Below, in pieces: positions 33,392-39,490 of a stretch of DNA of 39,490 nucleotides (its first letter is position 1; the number at the start of each line of letters is the position of its first letter). Source of the stretch: JBBQZU01 sp038207425 (GTDB taxonomy: Bacteria > Bacteroidota > Bacteroidia > Flavobacteriales_D > Cryomorphaceae); contig JBBQZU010000029.1 of assembly GCA_038207425.1 (NCBI GenBank), positions 1 through 39,490 on the forward strand, in the 5' to 3' direction. The position numbers and the translations under genes were made by a program. A model generated the notes under the pieces. It was not told the DNA's origin. It worked only from the letters and a program-made list of their open reading frames with translations, and searched no databases.

Positions 33392-33862
33392 TCAGAACTG
33401 GGCTTTGTGCGTTTCGTCAAAGTCAAATTTCCTGCCAATAATTACTGATTTAGCCCTTACACTGCCTGCAGCTCTGATATCAATCTTCTTTTTTATAGCG
33501 GCATTGATCAACATCGGAAGTAAAGACAGGCTGCCATTGTCGAAATCTGCCCTTATATATGTTTCAATGTCGCCATCGCTGTTGCCTGGCACCACCACCT
33601 TTTGGAGTAGTATGGCCTTACCTGCTCGCTTTCCATCAAGGTATATATCAGCATCGGTCTTGGTAACCTGCACCTTATAATTGTTTGGGTTTACAACGTG
33701 CAGGATTGCAGTAATTTCCACCCCTTTAGAGTCGAATTTATTAATCTTGACCCTTTTTATTTCTTTCACTTCCACATCGCTGTAATTGCATGAGTTGGTA
33801 AGCAATAGAATCAATATAGGCCAAAGGGCGGGCTTTCGCTTATTTTCCCGAAAGGGCAGCAT
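33392..33862 (-). CDS. LEA type 2-like lipoprotein
   Basis: From ATG 33862 this is a 156-residue protein. It has a basic start (MLPFRENKRKPALW), a hydrophobic stretch ending LLLTNSC (a probable but imperfect lipobox) and a beta-sandwich with LEA14/WHy-like features: VKINKFDSKGVEITAILHVVNPNNYKV-type strands and a following DADIYLDGKRAG. It is likely anchored in the periplasm or inner face of the outer membrane. The gene start overlaps the end of the M20 peptidase gene by 23 bases. A longer start at 34075 would lie inside that gene and is rejected. Confidence 0.8.
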   Translation of the reverse strand: MLPFRENKRKPALWPILILLLTNSCNYSDVEVKEIKRVKINKFDSKGVEITAILHVVNPNNYKVQVTKTDADIYLDGKRAGKAILLQKVVVPGNSDGDIETYIRADFDNGSLSLLPMLINAAIKKKIDIRAAGSVRAKSVIIGRKFDFDETHKAQF

Positions 33863-35213
33863 AATGCTTGAAAAACAATGGAATAGTTTCAATGCCCTTG
33901 TAGTAATTAAAAAGTCCGTAATTCTCGTTTGGGGAGTGAATTTTGTTGGAGTCAAGCCCGAAACCCATAAGCACCGTTTTAATCCCAAGTGTTTTTTCGA
34001 AGAGCGCCACAATTGGAATTGATCCACCGCCGCGCATTGGTATCGGCTTTTTGCCAAAAGCTTCTTCCATCGCAAGACTTGCTGCCTTATATGCTACAGA
34101 ATCTATTGGAGTAACTGCCGGTTCGCCGCCATGATGCGGACGCACTGTTACTTTTACTGATTTGGGCGCAATGCTTTCAAAATGTTTCTGGAACATTGCT
34201 GTGATTTCTTCGCTGGTTTGGTTTGGTACCAGGCGCATTGAAATTTTGGCGAAAGCTTTAGAAGGCAGAACTGTTTTAGCACCCGGAGCGGTATAACCAC
34301 CCCAAATACCGTTTACGTCAAGGGTTGGCCTGATGCTGGTACGCTCAAGTGTAGTATACCCGGCCTCACCCTGCACGGTGGCAATATCAAGATCACTCTG
34401 GTATTCCTTAAGGTCAAAAGGAGCCTTATTCATTTCGGCTCGTTCAGCAGCACTCAGCACATTCACTTTATCGTAAAATCCGGGAATGGTAACATGGTTG
34501 TTTTCATCGTGCATTGAAGAAATCATTTTTGCAAGCACATTGATCGGGTTTGCTACAGCGCCACCGTATATGCCGCTGTGGAGATCGCGATTGGGGCCTG
34601 TAACTTCTACTTCTACGTAACTCAGGCCTCGCAAACCCATAGTAATACTGGGGTTTTCATTGCTGAGCATGGCCGTATCCGAAACCAAAACCACATCGGC
34701 CTTTAGTCTTTCTTTGTTTGCTTCAAGAAAAGGGCCCAAATTGTCAGAACCTACTTCTTCTTCCCCTTCAATCATAAATTTTACATTGCAGGCAAGGGTG
34801 CTGGTTTTCATCATGGCTTCGAAAGCCTTGATGTGCATGTACACTTGTCCCTTATCGTCGGCTGCGCCGCGCGCTATGATCAGACTATCGGTTACCACAG
34901 GTTCGAATGGGGGTGAATCCCATAGTTCTAATGGATCGGCAGGCTGCACATCATAGTGACCATATACAAGTACCGTGGGTAGTTTTGGATCTATCATTTT
35001 TTCACCATATACTATCGGGTAGCCCGGAGTGGCGCAAACTTCAACTTTCTCAGCTCCTGCTTCCAGCAAACGGTCATGAATAAAATTGGCTGCTCGCATT
35101 ACATCGGCCTTGTAGCTTTTATCCGTGCTTACGGATGGTATGCGCAATAGTTCAACCAGTTCGTTCAAAAATTTTGCTTTGTTTGCGGTGATATATTTTG
35201 TTGTTTCTGACAT
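33840..35213 (-). CDS. M20 family metallopeptidase (dipeptidase)
   Basis: This 457-residue cytoplasmic enzyme with two zinc ions has the full M20 ligand set: H86 and D88 (YGHYDVQP), the bridging Asp at 119 (GAADDKGQ), the catalytic Glu and its neighbour ligand in IEGEEEVGS (151-152), and H426 (KIHSPNE). A lid/dimerisation domain is inserted at about 195-345. It most resembles carnosinase-like CNDP dipeptidases, so it probably cuts imported dipeptides. It leads an operon with the LEA-like, DUF255 and YD-like genes and complements the S46 dipeptidyl-peptidase nearby. Confidence 0.94.
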   Translation of the reverse strand: MSETTKYITANKAKFLNELVELLRIPSVSTDKSYKADVMRAANFIHDRLLEAGAEKVEVCATPGYPIVYGEKMIDPKLPTVLVYGHYDVQPADPLELWDSPPFEPVVTDSLIIARGAADDKGQVYMHIKAFEAMMKTSTLACNVKFMIEGEEEVGSDNLGPFLEANKERLKADVVLVSDTAMLSNENPSITMGLRGLSYVEVEVTGPNRDLHSGIYGGAVANPINVLAKMISSMHDENNHVTIPGFYDKVNVLSAAERAEMNKAPFDLKEYQSDLDIATVQGEAGYTTLERTSIRPTLDVNGIWGGYTAPGAKTVLPSKAFAKISMRLVPNQTSEEITAMFQKHFESIAPKSVKVTVRPHHGGEPAVTPIDSVAYKAASLAMEEAFGKKPIPMRGGGSIPIVALFEKTLGIKTVLMGFGLDSNKIHSPNENYGLFNYYKGIETIPLFFKHYAALSGK

Positions 35214-35236
35214 TTCTTTTAATTAAAATTGACTGC

Positions 35237-35244
35237 CAAAGATA
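35237..35244 (-). promoter_or_regulatory. Probable promoter box of the M20 operon
   Basis: TATCTTTG on the minus strand, a perfect TAnnTTTG match, lies 23 bases upstream of the M20 ATG. The -33 element is not clear. The 172-base gap to the next plus-strand gene shows no further sites. Confidence 0.5.
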
Positions 35245-35385
35245 GAAATTAAAGCTTCGGATTTTAGGCTTCAGTACATGCTCCAAAGAGTAAGCTTTTT
35301 TGTATTAACTTCATCGCCTTCAAGGCAGGCAACTATATGTGTGGCTCCGCGTCAGATCAAAAGAAAATTGCAAGCGAAATTAACC

Positions 35386-38094
35386 ATGATAGATCTCATG
35401 AATAAATATTTACCCGTTTTGGCGGCAATTGCCGTAGCTATAGGCTTCAGTTGCTCGCCAAAAATCGCAGATGCGCAGAATGCGCAAATGGATATGTCAC
35501 TGACCCCTGCTGAACTTGTGCAGGATGTACTACTCGGAAATGGCGTAGCCGTTTTCAATATCACTTTCAACGGGCAGCCTGCTACTACATATAATAACCA
35601 AATAGGACGGTTTTTTGGCGAAAGTGCTTTCGTAGGTTTTGATCAGGCTGTGGTATTGGCTGGTGGTTTGGCAGCGGCTGCCGACCAATTGCAAGTGGGT
35701 TTTGAACCACTTACCAATCCTCTAACAAATGATCCTGATTTGATGACGCTCTCCGGTTTCAATATCAACGATGCGGCAATTCTGGAGTTTGATTTTATAC
35801 CCAATGGTGATTCACTCGAATTTCGGTATGTATGGGGATCCAATGAGTATCCTAGCTATACATGTTCTTCGTTCAATGATGTGTTCGGATTTTTCCTCAG
35901 CGGGCCTGGCATTGCGGGGCCATTCAGCAACAGTTCAATAAATCTTGCAGTAATCCCAGGCTCCAATACACCTGTTGGGGTTAATACTATTAATGGAGGT
36001 GTGCCAACCGGCGGTGGACAGGTTGCAAACTGTTTTGCAGCCAACCCAAATTGGGTAGCAGACAGTCAGTATTTTGTAAACAATAATCCTATCGCTCTCG
36101 GCGATGTAAATATTCCAGGTCTTACAGTTCCGTTTACTGCCTTTGCTGAAGTGCAATGTGGCGCAACATACCATATTAAAATTGCCATTGGCGATGCGCT
36201 AGATGGTGCTTTGGACTCATATGTATTTCTGGAATCTGAATCGTTTACTTCAAATTCTGTGGTTCAGGTTGACTTGGATATTCCGGTTGGAATCAATGAC
36301 TCAACCCTGTATGAAGGTTGCGGTGAAGCTATAATCAAATTTATCCGCCCGGCATCTACAGTTGGATTGCTTATTCAGGAGGTGGCATTTCTCGAATTTT
36401 CTGGAACGGCAATTAACGGCGTTGACATTCTGCCTGCCTTGCCTGATAGTGTGGTATTTCTTCCAGGTGTTGATACAGTTTCATTTACTATAACGGCTCC
36501 TCCCGGAGCCGCTGCCGGTATTGTGAAATCATTTATCGTGACCATTACAAATATCGCGTCAAATTGCAGTGGAGCGGTGCTTACCTCTAACTTTACCATT
36601 TACGTTTCCTTTGCCGACGAGTTGGTCGTCACGGGATTCAATACCGCTCTCGTGGATTGCAACGATGAAGCGCTTATTTTCCCAACCGTTTCAGGGGGCT
36701 ATGGGGTGTATAGGTATTTTTGGTCTACAGGGTCTATTGCGCCCGAATTGCTCGTCTCCCCGGGTTTTACAACTACATATTTTCTAACCGTGAGCGATAC
36801 ATGCGGCGCAGGAAGTCAGCAGGTTTCATTTAATGTACAGGTGCCTGTTTATCCACCAATTGTAGTGAATTTGGGTGATGATATTTTAGTGAATGAATGT
36901 GATGTGATTGTAAACTTAATTCCTACAGTAACCGGTGGTTTTGGAGCCTATCAGTACAACTGGACATCACCGGGACAAAGTTTGGGAAACACTCCTACGT
37001 TGGATTATGTAGTGTTGCAAAGCACAAATATAACATTGACAGTTACAGACGCCTGTGACGCTATTGGCAGCGATGTGGTTGGAATAGTTGTGCCCCCTGT
37101 AAATGTGACGGTCTTTTTGCCGGATATTTTTGAAGTAACGTCTTGTCTGCAAGGCTTTTTAATGCCTGCAATTTCTGAAGGTGGTATAGGAGTTAAGACA
37201 TACACTTGGTATGTAGACGGAGTAGAAAAAGCTGTTACGCAGGATGTATTCTTTCAATACCATGCCTCTATGGGCCAAACAGTAATGATCCATGCCGAAG
37301 ATGAATGCCAGAATTCAGCAACTGATACCACGGTTGTAGCGCTTAATTTCCCTCCTGTATTTATTGAAACATCACCTGACACATCAATTTGCAAACGCAC
37401 AGGTGCTGAATTGAGCGTGTGGGCATCCGGAGGCTCGGGTAATTATAAATTCTTATGGGAAGATTTAAATCTTACCGATACGCAGGTTTTTGTTGAACCA
37501 AGAGAGTTTGCCAGATATATGGTTACTGTAACTGATACCTGTGGCGTGCGCGACCAGGGGTCGGTTAGTGTAAGTATTCGCGAAGTAAGAGCCGATTTCG
37601 ATTACGAAAGTGTAGATTATTTCGGCGTTCAGATTCTGAACAGATCATCGCCTTTAAGCACTACAAATTTCTGGCAGTTTGGCGATGGTGCAACAAGCAC
37701 ACTTGCAAATCCTCGTCACATCTACCTCGATACCGAGCAGCATAGAATTGACCTGCTGGTAACCGATGAAGCGGGCTGTCAGGACAGCACTTTCAGAATT
37801 ATTCTGCCACCAGTTGAAGTGTTTATACCAAACAGTTTTACTCCCAATGCCGACGGAATTAATGATCTGTTTGATGTGGTTGGTACGAATATTTCAGAGT
37901 TTCAGATGTGGATATACGACCGCTGGGGCCGCGAAGTATTTTACACCAACAATATGGATAAGAAATGGAATGGAAGCCATAGCAGTGGTGACTATTACGC
38001 AACAACGTCTATTTATGCATTCCTGATCAAGTTCAAAGGACTGAGAGAAGAGGATGCGATTGAAAGAACGGGTACTATTACTGTGATCCGTTAA
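35386..38094 (+). CDS. Choice-of-anchor-L surface protein with type B T9SS sorting domain
   Basis: This 902-residue protein is exported by a signal peptide (after M at 35386 or 35398, ending IADA-Q). It has a choice-of-anchor-L domain (about 30-290, DVFGFFLSGPGIAGPFSNSSINLA). About four Ig/PKD-like repeats follow, each starting and ending near a Cys. A PKD domain (WQFGDGATSTLANPRH) comes next, then a type B sorting domain (final 90 residues: FIPNSFTPNADGINDLF, MWIYDRWGREVF, GTITVIR). Such proteins are exported by T9SS and kept at the surface, often for adhesion or gliding. The ligand is unknown. An upstream ATG at 35278 is in frame but lacks a signal. Confidence 0.9.
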   Translation: MIDLMNKYLPVLAAIAVAIGFSCSPKIADAQNAQMDMSLTPAELVQDVLLGNGVAVFNITFNGQPATTYNNQIGRFFGESAFVGFDQAVVLAGGLAAAADQLQVGFEPLTNPLTNDPDLMTLSGFNINDAAILEFDFIPNGDSLEFRYVWGSNEYPSYTCSSFNDVFGFFLSGPGIAGPFSNSSINLAVIPGSNTPVGVNTINGGVPTGGGQVANCFAANPNWVADSQYFVNNNPIALGDVNIPGLTVPFTAFAEVQCGATYHIKIAIGDALDGALDSYVFLESESFTSNSVVQVDLDIPVGINDSTLYEGCGEAIIKFIRPASTVGLLIQEVAFLEFSGTAINGVDILPALPDSVVFLPGVDTVSFTITAPPGAAAGIVKSFIVTITNIASNCSGAVLTSNFTIYVSFADELVVTGFNTALVDCNDEALIFPTVSGGYGVYRYFWSTGSIAPELLVSPGFTTTYFLTVSDTCGAGSQQVSFNVQVPVYPPIVVNLGDDILVNECDVIVNLIPTVTGGFGAYQYNWTSPGQSLGNTPTLDYVVLQSTNITLTVTDACDAIGSDVVGIVVPPVNVTVFLPDIFEVTSCLQGFLMPAISEGGIGVKTYTWYVDGVEKAVTQDVFFQYHASMGQTVMIHAEDECQNSATDTTVVALNFPPVFIETSPDTSICKRTGAELSVWASGGSGNYKFLWEDLNLTDTQVFVEPREFARYMVTVTDTCGVRDQGSVSVSIREVRADFDYESVDYFGVQILNRSSPLSTTNFWQFGDGATSTLANPRHIYLDTEQHRIDLLVTDEAGCQDSTFRIILPPVEVFIPNSFTPNADGINDLFDVVGTNISEFQMWIYDRWGREVFYTNNMDKKWNGSHSSGDYYATTSIYAFLIKFKGLREEDAIERTGTITVIR

Positions 38095-38122
38095 TATCCG
38101 AGCAAACTTTGCTGATTCAATA

Positions 38123-39490
38123 ATGAAAAGAATTCTTAAAATAGTTTTTTTAGCATGCATGCTGACTGCCTTTGTTCAAACTTCATTTGCCCAATTGGTA
38201 GTTAACAACACCATCACGGTCGAAGACCTTGTGAACAATATACTTCTTGGCAATGGTGTGGTGGCTTCCAATATTACTTTCAATGGTATGCCGGGCAATA
38301 CAGTATCGGTTCAAGCCGGATTCTTCAATTCTGATAACTCTAATATTCCTTTGCCGGAAGGTGTAATCCTTGCTGCAGGAAATGCAAATTTTGCAGTAGG
38401 TCCGAATAATTCTGGTGCGGGTTCTGATAACTCAGGCTTTACCTCAATTGACAGTGATACAGATTTGGAGGCAGTCATAAATGGCAGCGTTTTTGGCGTT
38501 GCAAGCCTTGAATTCGAATTTACGGTAAATGCTGATTCCTTAAAATTTGATTTCGTTTTTGCGTCTGAAGAATACAATGAATACGTATGTGCAACAGTGA
38601 ATGATGTTTTTGGATTTTTCTTGTCAGGCCCCGGTATTTCTGGACCCTTTTCGAATAATTCGATCAACATCGCCCTTATACCCAATACGGACATACCAAT
38701 TTCGATAAATACAGTGAATAATGGTAATGTGGGTGGTAATGGCCAGGAGTCGAATTGCAATGATTTAGATCCGAATTGGCAGGCAAACAGCGTTTATTTT
38801 ATCGATAATGAGAATAATAATAGCCCCACCGGAACCCAATACGATGGATTTACGACCAGGCTTACGGCTAAGGCAGCAGTGCAGTGTGGAGAAACGTACC
38901 GAATAAAATTGGCAGTTGCTGATGTTTCAGATGGTGGCTGGGACTCCGGAGTATTCCTCCAAGCGGGATCGTTCGCTGCCACAGGGCAGGTTTTTGTTGA
39001 TGTTCAACCAAATTTACCCGGCATTGACATTGAAGGCACACAATATGAAGGGGTCGTTGTTGCTGGTTGTTTTAGCACACTGATTGAACTAGCCAGGCCA
39101 ATCGATGCTCTTTTAGGCGATATCTCTGTCTCCTACGGAGGTACTGCTATAGAAGGCTTGGATTACGAGCTAGGGGAAAATGACACATTATTCAATTTTG
39201 GTCCTGGAGTTGATACTTTGTTTTTTAATATTCAAACCCTGATCAATGAAAATGCCAGTGATACCATATTTCTGGAAATTTATGTGATTTATGAAATATG
39301 CGGTGGTACGGATACTGCGACCGCGATAATACCCATCATTCAACCTTACAGCATATTTATTGAAACACCGCCCATAGTGGTCACTTGCCCAGCCGATTCA
39401 GTGGTAATATCTGCTCAGGGCCTTAATGGCTTGGAGCCTTACTTCTACGACTGGGGTGAGTTTGGATTCGGTGCGGGGGTGTTTGTCCCG
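38123..39490 (+). CDS. Second choice-of-anchor-L surface protein, 3' truncated
   Basis: The frame is open from ATG 38123 to the window edge, 456 codons without a stop. A signal peptide (MKRILKIVFLACMLTAF, ending SFA-Q) is followed by a choice-of-anchor-L domain (about 28-290). This domain is close to that of the preceding gene: DVFGFFLSGPGISGPFSNNSINIAL against DVFGFFLSGPGIAGPFSNSSINLAV. Next come a beta region like Calx-beta or Ig domains and the start of a Cys-led repeat (VVTCPADSVVISAQGLNGLEPYFYDWG). A type B sorting domain is expected beyond the window but cannot be seen. The 28-base gap before it makes co-transcription likely. Confidence 0.87.
   Translation, partial: MKRILKIVFLACMLTAFVQTSFAQLVVNNTITVEDLVNNILLGNGVVASNITFNGMPGNTVSVQAGFFNSDNSNIPLPEGVILAAGNANFAVGPNNSGAGSDNSGFTSIDSDTDLEAVINGSVFGVASLEFEFTVNADSLKFDFVFASEEYNEYVCATVNDVFGFFLSGPGISGPFSNNSINIALIPNTDIPISINTVNNGNVGGNGQESNCNDLDPNWQANSVYFIDNENNNSPTGTQYDGFTTRLTAKAAVQCGETYRIKLAVADVSDGGWDSGVFLQAGSFAATGQVFVDVQPNLPGIDIEGTQYEGVVVAGCFSTLIELARPIDALLGDISVSYGGTAIEGLDYELGENDTLFNFGPGVDTLFFNIQTLINENASDTIFLEIYVIYEICGGTDTATAIIPIIQPYSIFIETPPIVVTCPADSVVISAQGLNGLEPYFYDWGEFGFGAGVFVP

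Noticed and set aside
35278..35385. Start of the first anchor-L protein at ATG 35278
   Set aside because: The extra 36 residues are hydrophilic and precede a complete signal peptide that begins at 35386 or 35398.
1..39490. Defence system, prophage, insertion sequence or CRISPR array
   Set aside because: No transposase, integrase, phage structural gene, nuclease/helicase defence gene, terminal inverted repeats or regularly spaced repeats were found on reading both strands.

Overview
The window looks like a chromosomal segment of a Bacteroidota bacterium, most likely Flavobacteriales-like (the order is inference). The evidence is a type A T9SS sorting tail at the left edge, a type B (gliding-motility-associated) C-terminal domain near the right edge, a TonB receptor with a carboxypeptidase-regulatory-like N-domain, an S46 dipeptidyl-peptidase, a split MetH, and TAnnTTTG promoter boxes upstream of most transcription units. 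No rRNA, tRNA, CRISPR array, insertion sequence or phage gene was seen, and no gene-free stretch exceeds about 190 bases.

Left part (1-4333). The tail of a secreted T9SS protein meets, stop codon to stop codon, a minus-strand operon: a Cys/His-rich HYC_CC_PP-type exported protein, a TonB-dependent receptor with a Cys-Cys plug motif, a periplasmic heavy-metal-associated (HMA) protein, and a gamma-carbonic-anhydrase-like hexapeptide protein. The first three look like a copper/heavy-metal handling set. A back-to-back promoter separates this operon from an Nfu-type Fe-S scaffold gene.

Middle left (4520-14884). A TonB energy transducer ends in a clear terminator. It is followed by deoC plus two aldehyde dehydrogenase genes, the second a truncated non-catalytic paralogue, which fit deoxyribose breakdown with oxidation of the acetaldehyde formed. 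A glycan operon follows: gmd, fcl (GDP-fucose synthesis), a WecA/MraY-type lipid-carrier glycosyl-1-phosphate transferase, and two paralogous Wzi/RemB-like outer-membrane beta-barrels on either side of it. Four consecutive genes here seem to lack a conventional ATG start.

Middle (14960-23120). A cytochrome-oxidase module encodes ctaB, two subunit III paralogues, subunit IV, a Sco copper chaperone, a DUF420 membrane protein and a small CAMC protein; subunits I and II are absent. Methionine synthase follows as two adjacent genes.

Right part (23161-39490). An OmpA-family lipid- or peptidoglycan-associated protein, a TolC/adaptor pair without an inner-membrane pump, and tsaB (probably starting at CTG) run to a perfect 17-bp hairpin. 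On the minus strand lie an S46 dipeptidyl-peptidase and an operon of M20 dipeptidase, LEA-like lipoprotein, DUF255 thioredoxin-domain protein and a YD-like secreted protein. The window ends with two tandem choice-of-anchor-L surface proteins. The first carries a type B sorting domain and the second runs off the edge.

Most of the window is recognisable core or accessory Bacteroidota biology. The less described parts are the metal-handling triad, the split ALDH16-like pair, the twin barrels around the glycosyltransferase, the CAMC protein beside DUF420, and the Cys-bracketed repeats in the anchor-L proteins.
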